A stretch of DNA of 64,000 bases from Rheum nobile (taxonomy: Eukaryota > Streptophyta > Magnoliopsida > Caryophyllales > Polygonaceae), in NCBI GenBank assembly GCA_027886185.1, contig WOAB01000583.1, positions 248,001-312,000 on the forward strand, written 5' to 3'. The position numbers and the translations under genes are program-made. Positions 21,256 to 32,999 of the stretch are shown here, in pieces. The notes below the pieces were generated by a model that did not search any database, was not told the DNA's origin, and saw nothing but the letters and a program-made list of their open reading frames with translations. Each line of letters opens with the position of its first letter. Position 1 is the first letter of the stretch.

Positions 21256-21560
21256 AACGATTTGTCATAAATCAATTAGCTAACGATTATCCCTTAACCA
21301 AGTACCCTAAATTCAGTGAACTTAACGATTTGTCATAAATCAATTAGCTAACGATTATCCCTTAACCAAGTACCCTAAATTCAGTGAAATAGGCGAAATA
21401 AGCAGCACGATTAGCCCTAATACAATTAGCTAACGATTATCGCTAAATCCAACCCTAAATTCAGTGAAATAGGCAAAACTAACTAACGATTAGCCCTAAT
21501 TCAATTAGCTAACGATTACCCCTAAATCAATTACCCTAAATTCATTGACAAAAATTTACC
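21256..21560. repeat. Degenerate 68-80-bp tandem repeat
   Basis: Unit starts are seen at 21256 and 21324 (68 bp apart, nearly identical: AACGATTTGTCATAAATC), then diverged copies near 21406 and 21484. Shared blocks are CAATTAGCTAACGATTA and ACCCTAAATTCAGTGAA. Confidence 0.75.
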
Positions 21561-22229
21561 CTAAATTCACTAAAGATATGTACCCAAAATTCAAAGGATA
21601 ATTGATTTAATGATTAACCCAAAGCAATTAGTCCATCAAACTGAAATAGGCGAAGGATTAAGGACATCAATCCATATGAAACAAGAGAATGAAGCTCTTG
21701 ACCAACCTTGTTCAAATTCACCGAAGTCGTGTCTCACAGCGGCGGACGAGCGCGACCACAACGAGCCTCCCTGACACCGGACCTACCGGACTAGACCACC
21801 GACGCAAACGACACCCTTTCTAGCTGGAGTCGCCATTGCGAAGTTGCTGCTTGTTGGAGTCGCCATCGCGAAGCAGGAGAAGTTGTTGCTTGCTGGGATT
21901 TTTTTATCGAGGATCATCTGGCAAGAGAGAGAGAGGAGAGCAGGGTATGCTGATACGGGAGTCACGTGCACTTCACGTGGAAGGTGCCAAATTTTACAAA
22001 CAAACAAAATACGTGATGCTGTTTTTTTTTAAAAAAATTAAGGATATTTTGATAATTTTGGCTAAAAAATTGTAATTATTAAGTATTAATAAGTATTGTT
22101 TACCTAACACTCATATAGAAAATAAGTATCAGTATCAACATAAGTATCAGCATCAAATAAGTACGTAATTCAGCATCAGTATCATCATAAACATCAACAT
22201 CAGCATAAGTATCAGCATTGTTTTATCGA
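21561..22229. other. Unassigned; short duplication and ATCAGCATCA-rich stretch
   Basis: At 21820-21895 a GGAGTCGCCAT(T/C)GCGAAG block is duplicated. At about 22085-22215 the sequence is a run of degenerate AAGTATCAGCATCA motifs ending in TTATCGAACAGACCC, which looks like the subterminal region of a DNA transposon. No partner end was identified. Confidence 0.35.
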
Positions 22230-24240
22230 ACAGACCCTTAGTCATTATTGATGATTATACTCAGTATATTTGGAATTTCCCACTCAGGCAAAAATCCAAA
22301 AGACCACAAAAACTCAAACAGTTCCATGATCTAGTCCGAACTCAATTCGGTCAATCCATTCAAAGTGTTCAATGTGACCATGGGCGAGAATTCGACAATC
22401 AAGAACTCAAAACATTATATGCTAACAATGACATTCTAATCCATTTTTTATGTCCCCACACCTTCCCACAAAATGGGAAAGCTGAAAGAATGATTTGCAC
22501 CAATAACAATGTCCTTCGAACCGTACTCTTCCAAGCCCACCTTCCCTCAAAATTGTAAGTTGAGTTTCTAAACACTGCCACATATCTTCTCAACATTCTT
22601 CCCACCAAAACACAATCCATGCATACTCCTCACGAGTCACTGCATAATCAAAAGCCTCTCTACTCACACCTTTGAGTCTCTGGGTATCTATGTTATCCTA
22701 ATTTGTCTGCGGTAATGGCTCACAAACTCGCACCCAGATCGATTTGTTCCTTGTGTCTTTCTCGATTATGCCCTTAACCATCGGGGTTATCGATGCCTTG
22801 ATTTGTCAGCCAATAAAGTAATAATCAGCATACATGTTATTTTTATTGAGTCAAATTTTCCCTACGCCTCACAAAACTCCACCACTGATTCTTTCAATCT
22901 TGATCGGTTTACCCAAGAAAATCAAACTCATCCAAATTTTGCCTTAAACCCGGTCTCACATCACCTCAACAACAGGGCATTGATTTTGATGAGACTTTCT
23001 CCCCAGTTGTCAAGCCTGTAACAGCCTGAATTGTTATCACTCTTGCTCTGTCTCGAAACTGGCCCATTCATCAGCTTGATGTCAAGAATGCTTTTCTACA
23101 TAGCAGTCTCGATAAACTTGTCTATTGCCAACAACTACCACGTTTTGTAAGTTCTCAATTTCCAGATTACGTTTGCAAACTAAAAAAGGCTTTGTATGGT
23201 CTTAAGCAGGCTCCTAGGGCATGAGTCAACGGTTTGCTACTCACCACATGCGCCTCGGATTCTGTGCTAGCAAATCGGACCCATCTCTGTTTGTGTACAG
23301 GAACGACACTAGGCGGTCTCAAATGCTAATTGTTATTGCTTCCTCATCTGCTTTTCTTCAAGATATCATCAAGGCTGTCAGCAAGGAATTTGCAATGACA
23401 TATCTCGTTCCCTTACACTATTGTTTTGCGTATTTCTATAACGAATACATCATTCGGTCTTCATCTCAGTCAAGAAAAATATGCTTATGAGATATTGCAT
23501 AAAGCTGGTATAGAGTCTTGTAATCCCCGTAGACACCAACCCGAAGCTCAACAAAGAAGCAAGACCGTCCATAGTTGATCTGACTGCCTACATGTCTCTT
23601 GCTGGATGCCCTGCAATATCTCACTTATATCAGACCATATATGAGCTATGCATTTCAGCATGATCCCAGAGAATCTCATTTCACTGCTCTAAAACACATG
23701 CTACGTTATGTAAGAGGAACTACATCTCTCGGCCTCTGTCTCCAGGCCAGCCCCATCTCTCATCTTACAGCATACACTGATGTCGATTGGGCTGATTGTC
23801 CTGATTCTTGTCGCTCCAGATCTAGCTACAGCCTTTATTTGGGTGACAATCTTCTCTCCTGGTCGTCCAAAAGACAACCGACTATTGCCAAATTCAATGT
23901 TGAGGCCGAGTATCGTGTTGTTGCTAATGCAGTTGTTGATTCTTGTTGGCTTCACAAATTGCTACTTGAACTCAATTCACCCATTACCACTGCCACTCTG
24001 GTGTTCTACGGCAATGTCAGTGCGGCCTATCTCTCGTCTAATCCGATTCTTCATCAACGAATGAAGTATATTGAGATAGATATCCAATTTGTTCGAGAAA
24101 AGGTCGCTTTGGGTACCTTTTTGAGTTATTCATGTTCCGTCGTCACATCAGTTTGCGGATATCTTACAAAGGGTTTGCCAACAATTCTGTTCCAAGAATT
24201 CAAATCCAGTCCCAACGTTCGTCTACCTTCTGATTTGACT
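22230..24240 (+). pseudogene. Decayed Ty1/Copia pol (integrase, RT, RNase H)
   Basis: On plus, in shifting frames, the following are seen: integrase core (DYTQYIWNFPL near 22250, CDHGREFDNQELKTLY near 22380, HTFPQNGKAERM near 22470), RT (FDETFSPVVKPVTA near 22990, QLDVKNAFLHSSLD near 23080, KKALYGLKQAPRA near 23190), and RNase H in a 274-codon open frame from 23599 (HMLRYVRGTTSLGL, YTDVDWADCPDS, AEYRVVANAVVDSCWL). Many stops and frameshifts make it dead. Gag and the 5' LTR are missing, so the element is left-truncated. Confidence 0.85.
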
Positions 24241-24247
24241 ACGGGAC

Positions 24248-24420
24248 TGTTAAAATATTTTGTATTTAGGAATAAAGTGTATTTATATATTTCCTTTTCT
24301 CATTTATATTTATTTTGTAATTCAAAATACAAAGTCAAACCTTATACTAGGATTTCTCTTTCTCTCACACTTTCTTCCCTCCCCTCTTTTCTAGGGTTTT
24401 CTTTTCTAGGGTTTCCTAGG
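24248..24420 (+). mobile_element. 3' LTR remnant of the decayed Copia, next to the VOC gene
   Basis: After a short purine stretch (ACGGGAC) an LTR-like start TGTTAAAATATTTTG is seen. It has a TATA-like TTTATATAT at 24282-24290 and a CT-rich stretch with repeated TCTAGGGTTT before the VOC gene. The right boundary is not defined and no terminal CA with target duplication was found. Confidence 0.5.
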
Positions 24421-24446
24421 TAGCTCCCTTCATCAACTCCAATACA

Positions 24447-25029
24447 ATGGCAGCAGCCGAGCCTCAGAACGGATCAGACAACCTAGCGAAGGCTACGCCG
24501 GCCGTGGCCTTCTCTTCGTTCAAGCCACAGCTGGTGGTGGAGGCTTCCAAGGCAAGCGACGCCGTCCAGTTCTACAAATCCGCATTCGGCGCCGAGGAAT
24601 TAGGCCGTACATCCCTTCCTAAAAGGAAGATTGACCAGGAGCTCCCTTCCCTACTATACGCTGACCTCCAAATCGCCTCCTCCATCTTCTCCGTTTCTTC
24701 CTCCACCGACGATTCTGCTCTTCAGTAACTCAATCTCTCTCTCTCGATCTCCTACTTGATCTGTTATTTTTTTCCTGAGATCTGTTACTTATTCCTTCTT
24801 CTTATCGTGTTATAGGAGCTCCGGGTGTGCGTTCTGCCTTGAAACCGAGGACGTCGAAGCTGCGATCGCGAAAGCTGTGAGCGCCGGCGCTGTTGGAGTC
24901 GGCGAAGTACTCGAAGGCGATGGCGCGTGCTGCGGCGGGCGCGTCGGGAAGGTCAAGGATCCTTACGGTTTCTTCTGGATGATCTGCTCCGCTGCTAAGA
25001 CTTGTGATGCTACCGTCGTGGACGCCTAA
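24447..25029 (+). CDS. VOC/glyoxalase-fold protein, At5g48480-like, two exons
   Basis: Exon 1 is 24447-24724 and exon 2 is 24816-25029, with a GT-AG intron 24725-24815; together they give 163 residues. The start is the ATG in AATACAATGGCAG. The protein carries FSSFKPQLVVEASKASDAVQ then FYKSAFGAEELGRT (about residues 22-58), KRKIDQELP and LLYADLQIASS. In exon 2, GCAFCLETEDVEAAIAKAVS and GRVGKVKDPYGFFWMI form the second half of a beta-alpha-beta-beta-beta VOC module. This arrangement matches plant At5g48480-type proteins, a small family of the vicinal oxygen chelate superfamily with no firmly known substrate. The classic glyoxalase metal ligands are not obvious, so enzyme activity should not be assumed. 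No transit peptide is evident. The promoter region overlaps a Copia LTR remnant. Confidence 0.85.
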
Positions 25030-25490
25030 GAGCCGTTGATCGCCGTTCGACCACAAAAAAAGAGCCGTTGATCCCCGTATTCTACGTTTTTAGATGATTA
25101 GCTCTAGTAGTAGCTCTGCATTATCATCGTAGTGAAAACTCTGTCCCGCTAGCTTTCTATTTCGTTGTTGTTGTTGTCGATAGCTTCCACGAATCATGAT
25201 ATCAACGGTTGAGATTTTATCCTAATAGATCTTGTTTTGAGTCTAATGAATATTTCATTTTTTAATCCTGATATTGTGGGAAGATATGCTTGAATTAATG
25301 GATAAAGAATCTTCTTGGGCAGCGTTTCGGTTGATAGTCTGTTCAAATTTCAATAGGCGCTTCTATAGTGTTGCTGTAATATTTCGACACGTGTCAGTAC
25401 GTTGTACTGGCAAAATATCTCCATGCAGAGCCTTCGGTGGAACAGATGCGTGGTCCCGCTATGGTATGCCCTCCTTGTACGGCTATCTTT
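25030..25490. other. Downstream flank of the VOC gene
   Basis: Presumed 3' UTR and spacer. No further gene was recognised. Confidence 0.4.
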
Positions 25491-25950
25491 TTTTTCTTTT
25501 TTCTTTTTTGATGAGGAAAGAATTCGACGTACCCCACATAACAACGTCGGGTAGATCGAGAGGCCGATAAATCGACGTCGGATAAAACCGGACATAAGGA
25601 ACACAACAACAAGTATGGAAATTATAACAAAACAAAAATAGAGCTAAGACGGCCTAAAACGAGAGCTGAGCAAGCACGATCAGACGAAAACGTCACTGGT
25701 AGACGAGTCAGACAGGAGAACTCTTGCGAAAGTGTTCAACGGACTACTATGACGCTGCCCTCTCTTCAAAGAGGGATCTTCAGGAGCTTCAACCATGACG
25801 TTGCCCTCGTACAAGAGGGATCTTCATTGAGCCACATACACGACCACGACCACTACCGAACACTCAAGCAACACCTTAGATCAGCTCCACAAATGCAGCG
25901 AGGAATTTGTCACCCATACTTGAAACAAACGAAACTGAATTAGATTACAA
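25491..25950 (-). mobile_element. Possible 3' end of a non-LTR element (LINE or SINE)
   Basis: On the minus strand the segment ends TTCCTCATCAAAAAAG followed by A/G-rich sequence, after a region with repeated CCGACGT and TCGGCCTCTCGATC. A 3' poly-A-like tail in this orientation suggests a retroposon end. No RT frame is visible and no target duplication was established. Confidence 0.3.
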
Positions 25951-28060
25951 GGGTGAAATTGATGTACAAAGAGAAGATCAATTAGTCTTGTTATTTGATA
26001 ATTCTCCATAAGAAAAAAGATAAAGAAGTCCTTAATTTGTTTTACTGCTAGTTTGTTATTCTGCTCGTTTGTTTTATTGTGAGAACAACTTGTGAGATCG
26101 ATTTGTTCAGTTCAAACAGTTGATTGTTATTCTCGTCTAATTGGATGCCTTTCGGCCATTGTTGGGTGCCTTTCGGCCAGACAAAAGAAGAACAATGGAC
26201 CATTAAAGGCCTAATGTTTGCTGTTGTTCAATTATTATTTGATTTTTTTTTCCGTTAAAATGCCTAAACTTGCTGAGCAAGCACCGAGGTACATCTTAAA
26301 CCCTTTTTAACTATTTTAATTCTTTTTTCTATTTGTTTATAGCCAGCTCTCAAGGCTTGTAGAGAAAGTGAATATTGTTTACGCTTGTGGAATCCAGATC
26401 TGGCCACAAGGGTGACGTACACACAATTTGGAAGGGGATGGCGTGGACTGGATGTAGTGAGGGCGGTTGAGGCTGGAGTGGTGAAGTTTTGAGTTTGCTC
26501 GGTCAAGAACAAAGTAGATCTATGTCGGGACTGGAAGTCGAGGCCGCCACCGGCCCAGCAGTGAGGACAGCGACGTAAGTCCAAGGGTTGCGGGTCAAGG
26601 TTCGGCGGATGAAGACCATCACGTCAGATTGGATGATTCTAGTCGATAAGATGAAAACCATCTCAAAGATTTTTTTTTTCTTTCCCTAAATCACCATGGA
26701 TCTAGTGATTTTTTTTTTCCTTTGATGTGGTAGTTGGGAGTTGAAACCCAATATCCGATGGCAGTCGGAGGAGCCAACAAAACGACGGGCTAGGTTCGAT
26801 TGTGGGTTGAGAGTACCCGTCATTGCCGGATCGGAGAATATGTGGTGCGACACAATCAGATCTAGGAGTACTGGATCTGCGCCCAGGGGTTTGTCCCCAT
26901 AGAGATCGAGGTTGCGGTTGACGAGGATTGAAGAATCCCGGCATGAACCAGACTCAATCTCTAAGGGTTTGGGTTATGTACATACTCCATATCATGGAGT
27001 TCATTCTTTTGGTGTACAAATTAGTAAACTGATTTTTTATTTGTAAACTGGTAGTCCCCATTAGTAAGAGATTTGTTGTTTTGAATAATGGTGAAGGCTT
27101 GTAAAACCCCCAATCTTTATTTATTTTTGGGTGGGTACAAAGTTGTTACCGGATCTACCAGATCGAAAGGCAGAGGAAACACCATCAACCAAACCCAGAT
27201 TCAGATTTGTGCTCCTTGTTTAGATGGAACCAAGTTTTAGGTTGAGTGGATTTTTCCCAATTTTGGTTTTTGGGTTTTTAGAGAGAAGGGTCTCTAGTCT
27301 CGGATGGTTTATCCTTGTTGTTGATAATGGGGAATTGCCCGTAAGGTAATAATTTAGGGTAGTCTCGAATATTTTATCCTTATTGTTAATGGTAAGAGAT
27401 TACCCCTAAGATGATAATTTGGGGATTTTCAGAGAGAAGGAGAGTCCTTCTCTCTGAGTCCCTGTCTAATTTTGCTTGCTTGATTTGATTGTACGGCTAA
27501 CTTTTGATTGCAATACGGACTTTTGATTTTATCGTGATTTTATTTTTTTCTTCAATACAATATTATTTCTTAAAGACGACAGAGAGAGAGTCCACCGCGG
27601 GCGGAACCTTCAATGCTTCTGATTTTTGCAGATTATCAGTTGGGACCACACTGCAACAAATACTATTTTTTCACCAATAAAAATTAGAATGAAAACACTA
27701 CTAAATACCAAATTTATACTATCAGCGTATAGCAAGTACGATTTTCGAATATGGGTTTTTGTAACATATATACTTATTTTAGAAAGTTGTGGTTAGATAT
27801 TATCATTTTAAAAATTTTAAATTTTTTTAGATGGATTTAAGTATTTTTTTTAGAAAATAATTTTCAAAATAAAAAGGATTATCATATGCCATTAGAACAT
27901 ATGATAGAAAGACCGTTCAAATATTATACATTATCCAACCATGTTAAAAAATCACGAACTGCTAATTGTTAGCCTTATCCCTAAAGATGAAAATTAAGCA
28001 TTAATAAATATTCCGCGTGTTAGCCTTATCTATGATATTTAAACAGGGTTGAAAGTTGTA
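25951..28060. other. Unassigned spacer
   Basis: Short open frames on the minus strand (26264-26584, 26702-26944) show no recognised domain. Small duplications occur, such as TGCCTTTCGGCCA at about 26147 and 26169. The right part is strongly AT-rich. Confidence 0.4.
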
Positions 28061-28063
28061 TAA

Positions 28064-28230
28064 GGGTTTGTTTCATAAGGGTGTTTATAAAGAATTTTTT
28101 GTTTATAAAGAGGATTTTTTTTTTAAGTGGGGTTTGAAATTTGAATATTAAATGTTATGGAAAAATATGAAAGGAGAAAAAAAAAAGTTTTATTTATAAA
28201 TAATTTATAAACATTTTCCCAAACAGGCCC
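28064..28230. mobile_element. Tourist/Harbinger-like MITE, 167 bp
   Basis: Ends are GGGTTTGTTTCATAAGGG on the left and the complement of the right end GGGCCTGTTTGGGAAAATG. Both lead into TGTTTATAAA. They are flanked by TAA at 28061-28063 and 28231-28233. The interior is A/T runs without coding potential. Confidence 0.65.
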
Positions 28231-28981
28231 TAAGAAAATGTCAGCATGAGTTCACTAGCACCCCCACAACGAGCTTCGTAGCAGCGGGCATCATTTATGA
28301 AAATACCCAAATTCAGGTTGGCCCAAAGTAGTCAGCCCACTTTCCACTCAGTGAGGATATGACTAAGATTGGGCCTGATCCAGGCCCATACAGACCACCT
28401 TGTTACTCAGCCCAATTACCAGTCTTCAAAAGGTAGCTATATACTTCTATTTTCAGCAATAACACAACCAACAAAATGAACATTCCGTTACACTCAAATG
28501 TATATACAAATAGACGATTTTAAAACTTATACTATCTCTATTTTTTTTTACCATACATGATTGGATAAAATTACAGTTAAGTGTGTATGATTGCTGTAAT
28601 TGAAACTTAATCCCATGATTGAATCAAGACGTGACCATTCATTTGAATTTGGGTCTCGTGAATGCTTTGAAACAATGCCCTTTTTTATTGGAAGGCACAA
28701 ACTCCATTATTTGGCTGTGGGGAATGGTGGGATTGAAAGCAACTAGTAACCACCACCAAACATATTACATGACAAATTACACTAAAGCAAAAGAAAAAAG
28801 AAGGATAAAAACAACGTAATCGAAGGGCCCTCGAAGATTCACGGGACCCTCAAATTACTTTGTTAATTTTGTATTTGATGAGCAACCGAAGTTTCCATGT
28901 CTCAGTCCACTTGTTTGCTAACATCTTGCTAGCTAGTTTGCAAGCTCTGCACTTTGGAGTTTGGTCGGATCCTTACAAGTA

Positions 28982-30135
28982 CATCAAAACAACAACAATC
29001 GACCCAGTATAATCCCACTAACAGCAGGATCTGGAGGGTCCAGATATACGTATTCATACCCGAAGTAATTCGAGAGGATGTTTCCCGATAGACCCAAAAG
29101 ATATTGACACACATGCTAGAAAATAACCAAAACAAGCAGAAAATAACCAAAACAAAGCAGAAAATAACCAGAAAAGCGGGAACCAAGAGACAAGCTAAAC
29201 GTCAAAAAGCCCACCCTCCTGTCAAACTCAATCCTCTACCCTAATCTTTTTCCTTCAAAGCTTTCTGTTCTGAGCCATGTCCTCTGTCAGTGTCAGGAGA
29301 GTCAGATCATGCTTAATCACCTCTTTCCAACTCTTTTTCGGTCGACCTCTACCTCGACGAAACTCGTTGAACACTAGCCCTTCACATCTACGCACTGGTG
29401 CATCAGGCCGCCTCCTCTGCACATGCCCAAACCATCGGAGTCTAGTTACGCGCAACTTGTCTCTAACGTTTGCCACTCCAATCTTTTCTCTAATTGATTC
29501 ATTTTGGATCCTGTCCAACCGGGTATGTCCGCACATCCAGCGTAGCATCCTCATCTCTGCCACCATCAGCTTTTGTTCTTGATCTTTTCTCATCGTCCAA
29601 CACTCTGCACCATACAATAACGTCGGTCTAACTACCACCTTGTAGAACTTACCCTTCAGTTTGAGGGGCACTTTCTTGTCGCATAAAACGCCTGACGCGT
29701 CTCTCCATTTTTGCCAACCCATCTGTATTATGTGCTTAATATCTACATCTATACCCCTGTCGCTTTGTAGAAAAGACCCCAAATACTTGAAAGTCTCCTT
29801 CGTCGGGATGACCTCCCCACCAAGCTGCACTTCTGCCCCAGTCACATCGCCTCTACCAAATGTAAACTCAACATACTCTGATTTAGTCCTACTCAACTTA
29901 AAGCCCTTGGACTCGAGTTTCTCCCTCCAAAGTTCGAGCTTACTGTTGACCCCAATTCTAGTCTCATTCACTAGCACAATGTCGTCTGCAAACAGCATGC
30001 ACCACGGTACCTCACCCTGTATTATTCATGATATCACATCCAACACTACAGTAAATAAGAACGAATCACACTGACCCTTGGTGTAAACCGACGTTGACCC
30101 GAAAGTACTCCGTGTCTCCTCCTGGGGTACACACG
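28982..30135 (-). mobile_element. 5'-truncated RTE-type LINE
   Basis: It is bounded by a perfect 21-bp direct repeat (28961-28981 and 30136-30156, core GGTCGGATCCTTACAAG), a long target duplication typical of LINE insertion. On the minus strand the 3' end is ...GGGTCGATTGTTGTTGTTTTGATG, a GTT-rich tail as in plant RTE LINEs. The RT C-terminal half lies inside. The 5' end starts within the RT region, so this is the usual 5'-truncated copy. Confidence 0.85.
29255..29998 (-). pseudogene. LINE reverse transcriptase, C-terminal half
   Basis: A 247-codon open frame begins with the RT catalytic motif FADDIVLV (the YADD/FADD box), then WREKLESKGFKLSRTKSEY, KYLGSFLQSDRGI, RPTLLYGAECW, MRMLRWMCGHTRLDRI and RRRPDAPVRRCEG, the characteristic C-terminal region of plant RTE LINEs. 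Upstream (higher coordinates) motifs such as GDTEYFRVNVGLHQGS at about 30070-30115 are present but in frames broken by stops. N-terminal endonuclease is absent. It cannot mobilise itself. Confidence 0.85.
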
Positions 30136-30156
30136 TTGGTCGGATCCTTACAAGTA

Positions 30157-31268
30157 TATATAATTTAATGTAACATAAATGATCTTTTTATATAGTTTTT
30201 CTTCTTCCTTCATACATGATATACATATATAGGAATTGCATAAGGTTCGAGCTAGGGACAAGTTCTGAATTGAAAAGACTCGTAAGAGTTGAATTAAGCA
30301 ATTGCTACGGGTAGTTGAATAGTTCAAATATGAGTGTAGAAATGGAAGACAAAGACAATGGGGGCCCAAGAGAATATGCACCTTCTTAAAAGCAAAAGGT
30401 GACTACACCTACTATATTTTTACTCTTCAAATTCGCTATTTTTTCAAGCACTAGCTTGAGTCTTTTGAGTTCGCGATGTGCGGGTGTAAGCAAAATTTAT
30501 ACTTAACCAAAATCTCTTGTTATATGTGAACGTAATGAAATCATGAACTATCTCCTATTGGATAAATTGTCCTTTTTTATGTCAACGTAATGGGATTTTA
30601 AACTAGTGTGTGTTTAGTGTATTGGATTTGAATCTTTCGAATAATTCAAAGGGATAAATATTCATGCATGAACAAATGTTTTCTTCCTCCTTAGAGTCCC
30701 TTTTATATAGATCGATATAGCCTTTTCCTTGTTAAACTTTCTCTCTAGCTTGCTTTCTTTTTCCACATACATACCATTTTAGTTTCTTCCTATCACGAGT
30801 TTGTATATATATATAATCCTTCCGTCCCGGCCCGTTTTAACTTGTAAATTTTGTTAAGAAATATTTATCAAATTTTGATAATAAAAAATTAGTGAGTTTC
30901 GAAAAATTAATAATGTGGCCGATTTCATAGCAAAACTCTATCACAAATCAATTTCATTAGACATGACAGTTATTCCAGGTCTTTATCATCTCATCCGCAA
31001 TAATGTTTTAGGACGGCCAACTTCATAGCCCCCTAATCGCTTTCCTAATAATAAAAAAAGATGGAAAAGAAAAATAGAGCTTTTCCTTCTCATTATCAAT
31101 TCCAGCAAAACAACCAAACATTATCTTAACAAAAAAGCATGGTTTTGCAAATTAAAAAGATCATAAGCAAAAAAGGGATTTTCTTTATAGCTAACTTGAT
31201 TTTAAAACCCATTTTCCATTATATATACATAGTAGAACATGAAGTAAATGATATCCTCGCATATGTTA
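30157..31268. other. AT-rich spacer
   Basis: No gene recognised. A Stowaway-like end (CTTCCGTCCCGGCCC, near 30822) is seen without a convincing partner. Confidence 0.4.
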
Positions 31269-31270
31269 TA

Positions 31271-31560
31271 CTCTCTCCGTAAGAAAAAAATTATCATTCT
31301 AGAATTTGACACACTTATTAAGAAATACAATAATTATCTTATATTCTCATAATTTTTTCTTAAAATTTACAAGTATTTAATAACCCATCTCAATTATAGC
31401 CAATAAACATGGAGAATTTGTATAAAAAGAGCCAAAAATACAATTTTCAATGCCAAACCTCGTAATCCATCAATAAATTATTACCTAAACACCTAAAATG
31501 ACAATATTTTCTATACAAAAATTACTGGCTAAAATAACAATATTTTCAAAACGGACGGAG
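31271..31560. mobile_element. Stowaway-like (Tc1/mariner) MITE, 290 bp
   Basis: The left end is CTCTCTCCGTAAGAAAA and the complement of the right end is CTCCGTCCGTTTTGAAAA, both flanked by TA (31269-31270 and 31561-31562). CTCCxTCCGT ends with TA duplication define plant Stowaway elements. The interior is AT-rich and non-coding. Confidence 0.65.
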
Positions 31561-31901
31561 TATGTAGTTGGGCGCTCGACCATTTGAAATCAAATTCACC
31601 ATATTAAACAAACCATATATATTCCGATCCAAATCCAAATTACCGTACTGAAGATCACTACAAATTGTATGTACGTAACAACACAAGCTACGTACTACTA
31701 TCACAATATTCTTGTAACAATCGATCAACTCTTCTCATACTACTCAATAAAACACTTAATTCACACTAATAACCAATATTCCTCATCATTTACATATAGT
31801 ACGTTTTTATGATAATCTTAATTAAGATCCCTAGCTAGAATGGGAAACTAGCCGAGCTTAATTAATCTTCGAGGACTGATTAATTAATCTCAAGATCCCA
31901 T

Positions 31902-32880
31902 CTACACACAAACTGGCATCAAACAGCTCGAAAAGAATCCAAATCCTCCCTTCTGCAAGACCAAAAACAAAGCAAAATTAATTAATTAATTAGGTAACAT
32001 TATTTAGTAACAATTAAGGTATATAACAAAATTGCAATTAGGAAAAATATGAAGGAAATTACCCTTTTGGGCCTGGGGCGGAGGAGCTCGGAGGGAATCT
32101 TGTACAAGTCTTCATCAACGGACTTGAAGGTGGGCCTTCTCGGCGGCGGTGGCGACGGAGGGTAGTGGCGGAGATCCTTGATGTCATGTGACGAGTCATA
32201 GCCCCACTCTTGGTGTTGATGATGTCGCTGCTTTTTGGCATGTGCATGCCCTCCTTTTGTCTGCATTTACCAACATACCCTTTATTTTAATACTTTTAAG
32301 CTACATAGCATGCAATATATATATATATATATATCATCATGATATATTAACCCACATCATTGCAGTAATTAATTATTGTAAGAATGTCCTAGGATATTAG
32401 TGTCACTTCTCAACATTTACCCATATGAATTTTAGAATCTCATATATAAAATCATTTATTTTCATCCAGTGGCGCCTATATATAGTTATAAAATTGAAAA
32501 TTGAGTACTCACAGTCACAAGAAACGAAGAAAATGGAAGTTGAATCTATTAGGTACGTACCCTGCGACGAGGAACGACGATGACAGTGGGGGTGACGACG
32601 TCGTTTTGGTACAAGTCACCGGCAACGTAGAGATCCCGTTCCTGGTGATGAGGCGGGTAGCATTCGTAACGGACCAAGCCGGCTTGACGAGCCGACTCGA
32701 AGCATTGCGTGAATGGGAGACCGTTGTCCGCGTAGTCCCAGCTCCCAAACGCCGGAACTTGGCTTCTCCTTGACTCCTGATAACTCTGTAAGATTAATAA
32801 ATAAAGAAGGGCGTCATTGCCAAACAGAGGGAATGGAAACGATGGCAAATAAATGAAGAATGAAAACTTACGACGTCCAT
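31902..32880 (-). CDS. RIN4/NOI-like protein, four exons
   Basis: Exons on minus are 32872-32880 (ATG GAC GTC), 32561-32785, 32063-32260 and 31902-31952. All introns are GT-AG in phase 0, giving 160 residues. Residues 13-20 read VPAFGSWD, which fits the [V/L]PxFGxW motif of the NOI domain (PF05627 type), the site cut by the bacterial effector AvrRpt2 in RIN4. LPFTQCFESARQAGLVRY follows, as in the NOI core. Then come DLYVAGDLYQNDVVTP, a His/Lys-rich and Pro-rich linker, and a family-typical block VDEDLYKIPSELL. The last exon encodes GGFGFFSSCLMPVCV, whose two cysteines could be acylated for membrane attachment, as in RIN4. RIN4 relatives act in immune signalling at the plasma membrane; the role here is inferred. 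This longer subtype differs from the ~70-residue NOI proteins. A TATA box lies at 32972-32980. Confidence 0.85.
32306..32333. repeat. (TA)n microsatellite in an intron region of the RIN4-like gene
   Basis: An uninterrupted AT dinucleotide run of about 25 bp lies in the second intron. Confidence 0.8.
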
Positions 32881-32971
32881 GTTGTATTGTAAGGCGGTCG
32901 AAGGAGGAGAAAGATGGAGTTCTTTTTGAAATGGAGAGAAGTTGTTTTGAGAAGGCCAGGGTTGGTGTACG

Positions 32972-32980
32972 TTAAATATA
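32972..32980 (-). promoter_or_regulatory. TATA box of the RIN4-like gene
   Basis: TATATTTAA on minus lies 92 bp upstream of the ATG in otherwise mixed sequence. This would place transcription start about 60 bp before the ATG. Confidence 0.55.
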
Positions 32981-32999
32981 TGAGGAGGCCGGGGGGTTG

